A stretch of DNA of 64,000 bases, taken from the NCBI GenBank assembly GCA_015179025.1, contig WHUX01000215.1:1-64000 (forward strand). The letters run 5' to 3'. Under the pieces are notes generated by a model. That model ran no database searches. It was not told where the DNA came from and saw only the letters and a list, made by a program, of their open reading frames with translations. The stretch's first letter is position 1. Every line of letters starts with the position of its first letter. Of the stretch, positions 51,563 to 61,729 are shown in pieces. This DNA comes from Terfezia claveryi (Eukaryota > Ascomycota > Pezizomycetes > Pezizales > Pezizaceae). Position numbers and translations under genes: made by a program.

Positions 51563-51901
51563 TATATACTGCAACATGAACTCAAGTGAATTGGCAAAAG
51601 CAAATACAAACAAAGGATAAAAATCCAAGGGCCTGTTGGCCTGAGAAACGGCAAATATGAACTAATGCAAGCCAAATCTGACAGTATGGGAAATTCAGCA
51701 CAAGACGGTCGGAGCATCCATGCTGTCATTAATTCCGTCACATCAAGTCGTTCAGTGCCTGGGGTATATATCACAAGATAAGCCGGAGCATACTGTACCT
51801 GCTCCCCGTCATGAGGGCCTGGAAGACTTGGATACCAGATCAGAGGAAATAGATCCTCACGCCCTCCTGGACTGTTAAAATGCAGCATGTCATTCTGCCT
51901 A

Positions 51902-52489
51902 CAGTACAGAGTATACTCTCCATATAAGGATATTTGATATAAGAATATACTTGATATAAGAATTATCCCCCCTCGCCCCCATACAAATTAAGAATATATT
52001 TGATAGAAGAATATTCTTATTTTTTCACGGTTGTTTACTAAGGTATTCTTATAGCAAGCCAGAATAGGAAGGCTTATTGATATGAAATACCCCGCACAAC
52101 CAACAATGCTACACCGTAAGCACACAACGCCACCAAAAACAACACTGTGACACACAATACTATACCTACAATACCACCTCCGAACTCCCGAACTAATTCT
52201 ATATGCCTGCTCCTGGTGCATTGAAACGTCAAGGGTGGACTGAAGAAGAACGCAAGGAGATATATGACTATGCAAATGCACATCCTGATCTTACATGGCG
52301 AGTTACCGCCTTCTTCACTTCATCCCGGGCTGTTCCTGGTCCTCTGTACCTAATTCTTCCTCTACCACACGTTAATTCTCTTATTTGATGTACACCTTTA
52401 GTAGTTACTCTGACATTTGACATAAGAATATATTTGATATAAGAGAATTCCCCCCGGCCGGACGATATTCTTATATCGAGAGTATACTG
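51902..52489. mobile_element. Pogo-like TIR element, 588 bp
   Basis: Both ends begin CAGTA and share TATACTCTC-ATATAAG-ATAT in inverted orientation (left start 51902; right end 52489). They are flanked by TA (51900-51901; 52490-52491). Subterminal TTGATATAAGAAT motifs are repeated on both sides next to CCCCCC runs. An internal frame at 52203-52388 reads KRQGWTEEERKEIYDYANAH, resembling the N-terminal helix-turn-helix (CENP-B/Tigger type) of pogo transposases, but no DDE domain is present. Probably a non-autonomous pogo-group relic; the left end carries a small duplication (CAGTACAGAGTA). Confidence 0.6.
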
Positions 52490-52631
52490 TATATCCAGCT
52501 ACAGTATAAGTACCTACTATCATAATCGGGCTGAACCACCTCGGTCTTTATACTTCACATTATCTCATATGCGGGGTCCACATCACGCCCCACATATGTA
52601 ATTCATTGGACCGGGCAGTTGCGAGTTGTAA

Positions 52632-53097
52632 TTTTTTTTTTTTTTTTATTTAAATACTTAGTACTCCTATGCAGCCCCGATGGGGGGGCTATGAGGAGCC
52701 ACGCGGAAACCCGGTGGATTCAAGGGTAAGACCAGTTAATCGGCCAGACCCGCGCAAGATAAATACAAATATCTGATGGACTATGCTGGAAGAAATGAAC
52801 TAGTATGAAAACTAAAAGGGACTAAAAAGGACTCGAGAGAAGGAGATTCGTAAATGATAAGAACTGGATTTTGAGCTGCTCCTAACTGAGCTCATTGTAT
52901 AAGCACCCAAAGAAGGCCTCCGTGGCCTCATAACTGACTTCCCCTTCTTCTCTCCATTCCGCTTTGTCAAGCTCTTCCCAGCTGTTCCTTGCCCCCAACA
53001 GGGCTCTCCGGTATCGGTCGAAACGTGGACAGGCGAAGACAATGTGCTCTACGGTCTCAGTGGGGTGTCCGCACGCGCACTCTGCTGAAGCTGCTTT
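52632..53097 (-). mobile_element. 5'-truncated LINE with 13-bp target duplication
   Basis: 466 bp on the minus strand. The 5' end at 53097 starts inside ORF2: 71 codons down to the stop at 52882 include ECACGHPTETVEHIVFACPR, the Cys-x-Cys-Gly...His...Cys knuckle seen at the C-terminus of fungal LINE (Tad-like) polyproteins after the RNase H region. The 3' untranslated part of about 230 bp ends in poly(A) (plus-strand T-run from 52632). TTGCGAGTTGTAA is present exactly at 52619-52631 and 53098-53110, the target-site duplication, so both boundaries are certain. The truncation is typical of target-primed reverse transcription. Confidence 0.92.
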
Positions 53098-54126
53098 TTG
53101 CGAGTTGTAAGATTGCCCGGGCCGTTCCGGGATGGCATAAATATCACATATGTAGTTTATACATAAGATATATACATAAGAAAACCTCTGCTTGCTCAAT
53201 CCCCCACTTGCTCAATCCCCCGCTAACTCAATCCCGCACTTGTTTAATGCCTTGCAAGCCCTTACACTGAACTTGTATATGGGTGCTGCCCTGAACCAGT
53301 ATGGCAATAGGCGGTACATAAAGGTCCTTCTTTTTTGCATTACTTGACCGTCAGCACATGAGCCTTTGCTTGCAGCGAACCACAGATCCAGCAGAGGCAA
53401 GACGTGCAACCTTATATAGCGACTTCAGTTTTTTAGCTTTTCCATGCCAATGGAATAGACTCAAGGTATGCTTTAATTTTGCAATACCTTGGTAGTATTA
53501 GCCACTATGTTCTATACTAAAAATAGTTCTGGTTGGCATAAGGAATTACTTCTCAAAAGTCAATTGAGATAAGGTCAATAGAGATTTGTTGCTTCTTGTA
53601 TGCGAATTCTCTTCAAACCTGGTACGAGCTGCACCAGAAATAGCGCTTGTAGATGGAGCACAGCCTAGTGGATGAAACTTAGTTGAGATCAATCCCACCA
53701 TGATCTTCTGTTATGGAATTGGTTTGAGCAAGGAGCTGGTGATATTGTATAGCACTGGTAAAGGTGTGATCAAGCAAAGCGCTGGTTAAAATTCTCATCT
53801 TTATTACACAGGAGTTGTGGTACAGTATCATGATCTTTTAAGCTACTATTGCGTGTGCGACATCCTCTTGTTCTTAGACCTAATGTTTCTCTACCCGAAT
53901 TTCGGATTGTCTCTATTTACTACTTATTATAACGTCGCTGTGTGGCCGCCGTGGTGTTGTGATGTTGTGGTAAATCCTTGCGCCGTGACATTGACCAATT
54001 TTAACCCCGTAGCGGCCTGGTCCGTTGCGATATCTAGTCCATACCAAAACATGTATATATTAGCTGTGTCTGCCTTACCTTATAATAGCAACGGAAGCAG
54101 TTCAAGCAATTCAATAAGCTTGAACA

Positions 54127-54190
54127 TCCTCATGGCCCCCTTAATGGGGCCGAATAGGAGTAACTAATATTTAAAAAAAATAAAAATAAA
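54127..54190 (+). mobile_element. 64-bp LINE tail with 14-bp target duplication
   Basis: Only the last part of the LINE 3' end (GGCCCCCTTAATGGGGCCG, AGGAGTAACTAATATTTAAA, then A-rich) remains. AATAAGCTTGAACA flanks it exactly at 54113-54126 and 54191-54204. This is an extremely 5'-truncated insertion that would be missed without its duplication. Confidence 0.9.
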
Positions 54191-55493
54191 AATAAGCTTG
54201 AACACATACCTCGAATATATATGCAAATCTCTATCTCTCTTGTTCTTTATTCATTGTGAAGTCTTCTTATTGAACCTATCTCATTCACGTTGCCACATAA
54301 CCTTTCAACTTCAAACACCAACTGGGGCCCCTTCGATTTATGGCTCGTCACATGAGCAAGCTGAAGCTGTCCAGATTGTCAGAATTCCAGAGAGGGTGGA
54401 GACCACATCAATTTGCACTGCGGCCCTGCCCTTTTCCTGTTTTCATTACCCTCTCCAAATCTTCTAGCGCCTTCTCGCATCCCTGCTTCACAGGAAATAC
54501 AATAGGAGTCATGGGTATTAAATAAAAAGAAAAGGGAGTCATCTGAAGCACATGTGAAGGGCATGTGGGTCTGACGGTATAGCTAAATGACATGTACGAC
54601 ATATGTTGAAGTTGTCGAGTTGTTAAAGTTGAAGTCTGGGAAGATGGAGTGCTACGTATATTGGATTTCCGGGTTTGAGAAGGACTGAGAAGTGCACAAG
54701 CATGCGCTTTAGGTTGAGTTAGGGCGCGAGGGCTTCAAGTGATTCCTTCATGATCCTCGATGTTATAACAGATTCCGAAGCAACTAACACTGATTATATT
54801 CTTTTCGCTGATGCGTATCAGCCATTCAATTTATTCCTTTAACCATAAATCCCATTAAAGTGGCCTTATAAGGGTAGGCGGGGCAATACCAACGGCATAT
54901 GTAGCAGTTGTACTGACATACTTATATAGGGCTATCAAGGAATGCCCGGAATAGATTATGCGGTGGTATGATAACCAGTCACATACTTAAAGTAGTTTTT
55001 GACATAGAAATACAATGGCTGTCCGGCAATCATGGCTGTTACATTGGCATAAAAAGATATAGGAGTGCCACAGTCGCCAGATGAGTGCAGCATGCACAAT
55101 GAAACAACTACAGTACAAAGCAGATTGCTGTGTCTCGCTCGGCCTCTTTGACTTACTTAGATGTACCGGGGAACTTCTGGCCGGGGGGTTGTCTTGTACC
55201 ACTAGTATGAACTTATTCGCGAGTGTAGAGCATCGTGAACTTTAGCGTATGAAAGTGAGCAGCTTGCAAAAGATCACGGGAGTAAAAAAAGTCCGGAGGT
55301 ATGGACTATTTCGCATATCTTGAATCCACAAATCAAGTGCTTTGCGGTAGTTGGAATTACATATGTACTCGATAGAAATTGCTGACCGAATTGTTCTGAA
55401 AAGTACGGTACGCGGAGACAAGGGTTATGCCAAGCGTCACCACCAAACTAGCGCGAATTCTCTCGACATACCGAGGATGTTGTACCAACCAGA

Positions 55494-55820
55494 CTAACCA
55501 GGAACATCAGCACAAATTATCAAAAACAGAATTAACGCCGGCCATGCCCACTTCCCGGCCTCCAACCCCGTCATAAATATGGCTTCCGCCGCCACGGCCC
55601 TTTCCGGCCCTTCCTTAGGTTCGCGAAGAACGTCTCGATCAGATTCACTGTATATTCCTCTCCCCCATCGTTGACCACCTTCAACCACCTCCCCCGCTCG
55701 TCCATATCCCAAATTACTCCACCTTCTGCCGATTTCCTCCCCGCGTGGACACACCAGGACTACGTGCCTGCCTGTCTCCACATGTCAGCCACACGTTCGA
55801 CATGTCGGATCAGCAGTATC
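55494..55820 (-). pseudogene. LINE ORF2 C-terminal relic
   Basis: On the minus strand the frame reads DPTCRTCG, an in-frame TGA (55785-55787), then HVETGRHVVLVCPRGEE. This is the Cys-x2-Cys-Gly...Glu-Thr...His...Cys-Pro knuckle of LINE ORF2 tails and differs clearly from the 52632-53097 family. The stop could have come from CGA by a C-to-T change. It continues to about 55494. A decayed second LINE family is likely. Confidence 0.65.
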
Positions 55821-56435
55821 ATCCAGCTTCGCATGCCAGGACTAGAGGTCCCCTTTCCCGGTCCTGCAGTGGACGTAGTTGATCCGAGCCTTCTTCTCCC
55901 ACTTCACAGTTTTCGCACCTTAACTTGAGCAACCAATAGGCGCGAGGCTGGCCCGGAGCGCCGGTGGTACCTGTATCTGCATATGTATCGGGTCTGCGCG
56001 TCTGCGCGTGCCAACCAGACTACGCTGCGCGCACATGTAGCCTGCCCAAATAGGCAGGTGGACAAGACCTTTGCAGCTCCGTACTTTTCTGTTCATATTC
56101 CACTTGTTCTATATACGTTACAGGCCTCCCACTCCTGTATTCCACCCTAGTCTGGTTATTCCACCCATTTTCTTTGGCCGCACCGTGGTTTCCTATCCAC
56201 TCTATCCGACAGCATTTGGCCGACTCCGGGTACTACAAATTACAAAACCGTTCCTACACTAAGCACCGAATTACTTCGTTCTCCTTTCTCCGCTCGCATG
56301 CCCTTTTGCCTTTTTCTGTACTTCACCCTTCCTATAGCCACGTGACCTGCCAAGTTCCAAAACAATACCCTTACTATCCTGTGTCGGATTTCTTCCCATA
56401 TCCTTATCCTTTCCACACCAACTTCAATACGCACG

Positions 56436-58199
56436 ATGGATTCCCCATGGCCCTTCGCATCTGTGTGGCGGCTAGTGAGAGACTTTGCCCAAATTAATGC
56501 CGGAAAAGACCATTGCGAATACCCAATATATTCTCTCGCTATAGATCCCCCCTGTCCAGACCCACCTCAGGACCAGCACACATCACACACCCGTCATAAA
56601 CTTCTGCAAGCCCTCTGGAGTGCTTGTTTCCATGTTTGTGAGTCATACGTACATTGTCCAGGTCAAGAGCTTCAGCAGCAACCACTACTTGAGGAACTTG
56701 TTGCGAACCTCTGCCACCAATTGCGACCAGAGTGGGAATCAAGCCTCGATGGACCTTCCCTCCCAATTCTCACGGCGAGTCTGAAGGCCACTTCAAAAAT
56801 AGTCACTTTACTCTTGGGAAGAGACAAATCCCTCTGCCCCACCCCCGAGCCAAGGGCAGGCTGGAACAAAAGCCGTCAATACCCGCAGGCGCAATTCACC
56901 AGTATCCTCCACTCGCAGCTGGATCTCGTGAACAATTTGTGGGAGCTCCGACAGGAACGACGTGCGCAATATCACGCTCCGCACATCCATCTTCCTCTCC
57001 GCGCTTGTGAAGGTGACGACCTATGCTTCCAGCGGGAGATCCTGAGCGACCCTAGCAATGCTGGGGATCTTGTTGTATACTCGTGTTACAATCGGAGTTA
57101 CATCAGTCAAGTGGAAGCTCTGCTGACCTCTTTGCATGCTTTGTTTTTCCACATTATTACTAGGTCGTCCCAACGACCAACACCTGATAAACATCCAGCT
57201 GAAAATGACTTGCAACAAAACGTGGCTGATGTTAAACTTTGCTGGGCTGTTTGTGAGAGCTTACAGTGCCTGACCTACAGGCCAACTGAGACGGAGGAAG
57301 GATGGATGATATATGAACTACGAAGGGATATTAGTGCAGGACTTAGGCTGGAGAAAGCTTATTCGCCTGAAGGTCTCACTGGGTGGGACCCAAATCCATG
57401 GGGAAGGATTTCTCGCCCTAGTCGCCCAATACCGGAGCTCAATCAATTGGTAGAACCCGGAAGTGCTTCCAATGATGTAAACGTTGCGATACCTCTTCAA
57501 TCATCCTTAGATGTAACTCAGGAATCAGATGATGGGATTCCAAACCCAGCCCAGAACGCAAGGGTGATTGCTGGCGCTGTAGGAGTGAAAAGTACGCCGG
57601 CAACACCTCATCCAGCTGACCCACCTCCTCGACCTACTACTTGGGCTTCGCTTTTAACAGCCTCAGTGACTCAGGCAGCGGCAAGATCTGTGGCATCAGA
57701 GCATCCGTCTTGCGCTTCAGGCACCGAGCGCAGTTCCATCAATCACGGAGCCGTTTCTGTATCCGGCTCGGATGCTGGCTTTACCACTGCATATGATTGT
57801 AGCTGCCTAGCTCTCGATCCACAGGACTTAGACGACCTGCACCATATCCGACTCCGGATCCTCCTGCGCAGGGCTGCCATCCAGCACGGATGGCATAATG
57901 GACATAGCACGAGCTTTCGAGATTTTGTGCGAGAGATGTCGCCAAGCTCATTTGGCAAATCCGAGAAGCGTAGAAAATTGTTCGCGAATTACAGGAATGC
58001 TGTGATCAATCCTCAGAACAATATCAAGGACCGTGGAGATATAGCTGCACACCAGGGGACCTTAGCACAGATTAAACGAGCTGTGGAGTGGAAAACAGAA
58101 GGTGGGAAGCATCAATTTTTGACGGACCTATTTCATGCTGTCACTGGGAAGCAGTTGGGGCAGGTAGATGAGGGCTGTGATGGGGTGATAGGGGCGTGA
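56436..58199 (+). CDS. Orphan hypothetical protein, 587 aa
   Basis: A single uninterrupted frame of 588 codons starting MDSPWPFASV. No domain is recognised. Residues 1-330 look folded and helical, with many Cys/His/Trp residues (HKLLQALWSACFHVCESY, QVEALLTSLHALFFHII). The middle (about 345-450) is Ser/Pro/Thr-rich and probably disordered. The C-terminal part (about 470-587) again looks folded and basic (RLRILLRRAAIQHGWHNGH, GKSEKRRKLFANYR). There is no signal peptide, membrane segment or obvious catalytic motif. The long intact frame in a TE-rich setting suggests a lineage-restricted gene. It could be a domesticated or transposon-encoded protein, but nothing seen proves this. Confidence 0.6.
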   Translation: MDSPWPFASVWRLVRDFAQINAGKDHCEYPIYSLAIDPPCPDPPQDQHTSHTRHKLLQALWSACFHVCESYVHCPGQELQQQPLLEELVANLCHQLRPEWESSLDGPSLPILTASLKATSKIVTLLLGRDKSLCPTPEPRAGWNKSRQYPQAQFTSILHSQLDLVNNLWELRQERRAQYHAPHIHLPLRACEGDDLCFQREILSDPSNAGDLVVYSCYNRSYISQVEALLTSLHALFFHIITRSSQRPTPDKHPAENDLQQNVADVKLCWAVCESLQCLTYRPTETEEGWMIYELRRDISAGLRLEKAYSPEGLTGWDPNPWGRISRPSRPIPELNQLVEPGSASNDVNVAIPLQSSLDVTQESDDGIPNPAQNARVIAGAVGVKSTPATPHPADPPPRPTTWASLLTASVTQAAARSVASEHPSCASGTERSSINHGAVSVSGSDAGFTTAYDCSCLALDPQDLDDLHHIRLRILLRRAAIQHGWHNGHSTSFRDFVREMSPSSFGKSEKRRKLFANYRNAVINPQNNIKDRGDIAAHQGTLAQIKRAVEWKTEGGKHQFLTDLFHAVTGKQLGQVDEGCDGVIGA

Positions 58200-58396
58200 G
58201 ATGTAGGTGCCCTGAAATATATAATGTGCCTTGTCATAAGATCGTATGTCGGGTCGAATAGTATCGTATACCCGATAGAAATGCCAAGCCAGTTAATAAG
58301 ACCCAACGTCAATTGAGCTATTTACGTTTCACCGTGTTTTCTGCCCCTGCGGGCTCTTTAGTTTACTCCTTTGGGCTCTTGAGTTTGTTATCTTGA

Positions 58397-58515
58397 GGCG
58401 CCGGACCTGGCAACTTAACTTGTCTTGTCCTAAATTCAGCCCGGGGTTCCGGGTGGCTCATCATGGTCCCCCTAATGACCGCATATGAGTACTGAGGAAA
58501 TAGAATAAAAATATT
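58397..58515 (+). mobile_element. LINE 3' tail fragment
   Basis: CGCCGGACCTGGCAACTTAA, CTTGTCCTAAATTCAGCCC and GGTTCCGGGTGGCTCATCATG match the shared LINE tail. It ends with GAGTACTGAGGAAATAGAAT and an A-rich end. Truncated at its 5' side. Confidence 0.65.
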
Positions 58516-58774
58516 GATATGTAATCCCAGGTACCGGTAGAAAGAGAGATTGATATCCATCAGTATTAGACCATTGAATGGTTTTGCGTATACGAGGCCA
58601 CAGAGAGCTTTTTCTATTATTTATATAGAGAACTTAATTAGCGAGCTCATCGCTTCGAGAGGGGGCAGGGCGGGGAGGGGAGGGAAGAGGGAGGATTGGA
58701 AGAGAGTATAAAGTGTGGGGTAGAGCGAATTCTGGGGGGGGGGTTTCTTCTCCGGGGGTCCAGTCAGCGCCTTC

Positions 58775-58840
58775 GGGTTCATCCGGCATTGTCGGTTAAT
58801 GAGAGCACAGGAGCTTCCTATTCACGATTTTCCAATTTGC
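58775..58840 (+). repeat. Short dispersed repeat shared with 62873-62927
   Basis: GGTTCATCCGGCATTGTCGG-TTAATGA here resembles GGGTCATCCGGCATTACCAG-TTAATGA near 62871. Similarity continues about 30 bp (GGAGC..CC..GATTTT). The origin is unknown; it directly precedes a LINE tail. Confidence 0.5.
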
Positions 58841-58845
58841 TATGG

Positions 58846-58960
58846 ACTGGCAGATTAACTTTCCTTGTTCTGAATCCACCCAGGTTTCCGGTGGCTCTTC
58901 ATGGCCCCCTTAATGGGGCCGCATAAGAGTAATGAATATTTAAAAGGAACTTTAAAAAAG
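58846..58960 (+). mobile_element. LINE 3' tail fragment
   Basis: ACTGGCAGATTAACTTTCC, CTGAATCCACCCAGGTTTCC and CATGGCCCCCTTAATGGGGC followed by an A-rich end. It is closest in sequence to the 64-bp tail at 54127-54190. No clear target duplication. Confidence 0.65.
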
Positions 58961-60031
58961 GGCCTCGTCCTCATTCTCGTACATGAATAGGTCTTGATAC
59001 ATGCCAAACCTATCCTTCATTTCCATATCCCCACAGCTCGTGCCCCCTTCCTCTCAATCTCCACTTCTGTTTGCACCGCCGCTTCTACCTGCCTCGTCAC
59101 TACTCCCTCTGATAGCTTGTGCCAGGAACTTCCCTGCCTTCACCTGTTAGGTCCTCCTCTGCCCACTCTTTCCACCTGCTCTCCCATTTATTCACCGACT
59201 CCACCACCGACGCCGCTTCCTCCCCCCTTGCTCCACCATACCGTAGGCCTGCAACCTCCTACCACCACCTGCCCAACTTGACTGATTGTATCGAGAAGAC
59301 TACAATTAAGGTTCGTATCTGTCCTGAGATTTCTGCTCTCAGCTGCCCTCCTGTCTCCGGACTCTTTATGTGCTTGGCTAATACCAGCTCAGAGAATGCA
59401 GAGCTTCATCTTTCATCTAATCATCTGGCCTAATTATGGCCGATCGGTTTTCTTGTGGCATATAGGATCAGATGAGGATTGTTGATTAGGCACTGTGGGG
59501 AGCAAGGGAGCTAGCTCAATATGCAGCAAAAGACACCGCGGATATCGGCAATGAGGCTGTTCCCAAAAGTAAGTCAAGAACGCTGTCAGATACCTATGAG
59601 CATGTGTAGACTCGAGGCCACAGAGGCTTTTTCAATTATGAGTTATCCTGGTTTCTTCTCTTTCATTTCCGATACTCTGCAGCGAGTTCACCAGTAAGCG
59701 ACGATCGGGTACTACAAACATAAATTAACTCCCTATCCTCTTGCTATCGGCCGGTCAATTGCATTCGCAACTGTCCGCGCCAGTACTTTAATCCTTCGTG
59801 TCACTCTTGTCTCCAAATCTCACTGTGATCGGTATCCTTCCTTTTAACCCCTATACTTCGAGGTACGTTCAACCTGTGCTTGCACTTTCGCTTGATACTC
59901 TTTTCTCATTTTCTATTAATGCTGCCCTCCCCTCCATCGCTGTCGCATGTCCCCCCCCTCCCCAACGTTGAGATGGTTCGGGAGCTGACCAAACTCGCCG
60001 TCCAGGTCTTGACCTCACCCATCGACGAAAA

Positions 60032-60640
60032 ATGGCCACAGCAAAATTCCCCATCCTCGCACAGGGCCTGCTGCGGCCGGCCAGCATTGAGAACAAGGAC
60101 GTTAACATTGGTTCTGCTACTAATTCCTCGGTCTTCACATTGGTATCAACCCTCGTGACCAATCTGGTGATTTTCGCCGTCATGATTTTGTTGTTTATGA
60201 TTTTGAGGAGGATTCAAAAGAGATATTACATGCCCTTGGCATATGTAGAGACTGTGCCGGAACACAAGAGGAAGGCGGTTCAGCGTGTGCAAGGACAGGA
60301 GGGGTTCCTGAGTTGGATTGGTGGCGTGAGTCGGACTGAGTACGGATCTCGTTCTTCCGCCGGGACATTGGGTTTTAAAAGCTAATATATTTGTGAACTC
60401 TGACAGTGATTCTACGATTTTGGCAGCCTCTGGCCTTGATGGCTACGTTTTCCTCCGGTATCTCCGCAAAGCTCGCATGATTTGCTTCTTTGGATGCTGT
60501 TTCATCTTCCCCATCCTCTTCCCCATCAACATCACCGGCGGGGGCGGACAGTAAAGTCTCGACATTATGTCCTTCTCCAACTGCATTAAGAAGGAGAGAT
60601 ACTATGCGCAAAGTTCACTAGACATTTCATGGGTTGCCCA
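60032..60640 (+). pseudogene. OSCA/CSC1 (RSN1-type) channel fragment, broken
   Basis: The first 98 codons (60032-60325) carry a membrane segment (LVSTLVTNLVIFAVMILLF) followed by RRIQKRYYMPLAYVETVPEH and FLSWIGG, the N-terminal layout of fungal CSC1/RSN1 (DUF221) Ca2+-permeable stress-gated channels. A GTGAGT donor follows at 60326. From 60408 the next conserved part appears: SGLDGYVFLRYLRKARMICF, then PILFPINITGGGGQ and, after an in-frame TAA at 60552-60554, SLDIMSFSN. The splice from 60325 to the only nearby acceptor (60406) would be out of frame, so at least one frameshift and one stop break the gene. The intact protein would be several times longer; nothing of the remaining channel is found downstream. 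Confidence 0.7.
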
Positions 60641-60741
60641 TTTGGGGCTCCAGTCAGGTCTCTCAAGGTCATCTATCATTGCTGGTGCATGGGAGCCCTA
60701 CTAGTACCAAGCCATTTCCCGCTTTTGTATTTAAATTTTCT

Positions 60742-60840
60742 GCGCGCCGGAACTGACAGCTTAACTTGTCTGGTCCTGAATTCTCTCGAGTTTCCTATCA
60801 GGACTGCATATGTGTACTAATATTTTTGGAAAAAAAAAAG
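60742..60840 (+). mobile_element. LINE 3' tail fragment with poly(A)
   Basis: GCGCGCCGGAACTGACAGCT, TAACTTGTCTGGTCCTGAATT, then GCATATGTGTACTAATATTT and A10. It lies directly after the OSCA/CSC1 remnant and may have ended or displaced it. Confidence 0.6.
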
Positions 60841-60913
60841 AGCATGTATAGAGAGAGAAAACGTTGTTGGGTGGAGGAATATGGCCCCTCTTTGTGCTCT
60901 GATCTAACACACA

Positions 60914-61437
60914 TTGCACAGATTGAAGTTATACTTCAAAACCAACCACATCACCGTCCGGTACAAAGTTTGGGCTCGCTTCACTGCGATTATTGAGGCA
61001 CTAGATTTCCCGGAGGTGGTAGGGACGGTGTTCTGTAGTGATTCCAGACTCCTTTGTGAGCAGGACCCAGAACAGTATGTCTTTGAAGAGGGAGCGGGCA
61101 TTCAGTATACAATTTCGGTGACAGATGAGATATACAACTGCCCTGCCCCTTTTACCATGGTATCCCGCAATTTTCGATGACCCTAGGGCAGAGGGACCAG
61201 ATGTCATCGATGTTGCACGAATTGACGCACCTGGAGAGGATATACTCTCCAAAAATGGAGGACCATGCACACACGTATCGGGGTTGCGTAGGATTGAATA
61301 AGACAAGAGCTTTGGGCAATGCCCAAACCTGTGCCTCAGATCAGCAGATTGCATGTGGTCGTGGAAGGAGAGCAAGGAAGTTAGGGATATCTGACTTCGG
61401 TAATCCATCTCTACCTGGATGGCGTATGCATTACTGA
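60914..61437 (+). pseudogene. Deuterolysin (M35) metallopeptidase fragment, broken
   Basis: Two frames belong together. 60914-61180 reads LKLYFKTNHITVRYKVWARF...GTVFCSD...IYNCPAPF and ends in a TGA. The next frame (from about 61177) reads QRDQMSSMLHELTHLERIYS then EDHAHTYRG and ALGNAQT. HELTH (61216-61230) is the HExxH zinc site; the Asp in MEDHAHTY fits the third zinc ligand region (GTxxD) of deuterolysins, with GT replaced; YFKT, the Cys positions and ALxNAxT follow family order. The frame shift near 61177 and the degenerated C-terminus make it a pseudogene. The prepro region is not upstream on this strand. Confidence 0.6.
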
Positions 61438-61729
61438 CACGGGATATCTATAATTGGCAATGAAGTTGTCCAATTTTTGAATGGAACGAAGTGTACTTTA
61501 TTGCCATAATATTCTGCACGGCATATCTTGTCAGTCTTTCCCAACAACAATACCAAATTATCATGACTTAATGTCGCGCAACTTGGTAAATAATTATTTC
61601 TATAATAAGTAAAAATCTGGAACCAGATTACCACAGCTAGTGTGTCCGTGACAATACATAGTTTGGGGACTGGGCGCGATCGGTTATACATGCCCGAAAT
61701 TGCAACTCGATCAGACTAAGAATACAGGC

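Larger units (their letters stand above)
49496..56435. other. Transposon-rich region between RING and orphan genes
   Basis: About 7 kb without a supported host gene. It contains the TIR transposon copy B, a LINE tail, a pogo-like element, a 5'-truncated LINE, a 64-bp LINE tail and a second LINE-type relic, all listed separately. The segment 55840-56435 is the pyrimidine-rich upstream region of the 587-residue gene. ORFs such as 53817-54167 show no recognisable domain. Confidence 0.5.
58200..60031. other. Intergenic with LINE tails and small repeats
   Basis: Apart from the listed LINE tails and shared repeat, it contains a G-rich purine tract (about 58655-58745). A short repeat CGAGGCCACAGAG plus GCTTTTTC occurs at about 58594 and again at about 59611. 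The pyrimidine-rich stretch 58990-59280 gives only low-complexity Pro/Ser/Thr frames. Confidence 0.5.
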
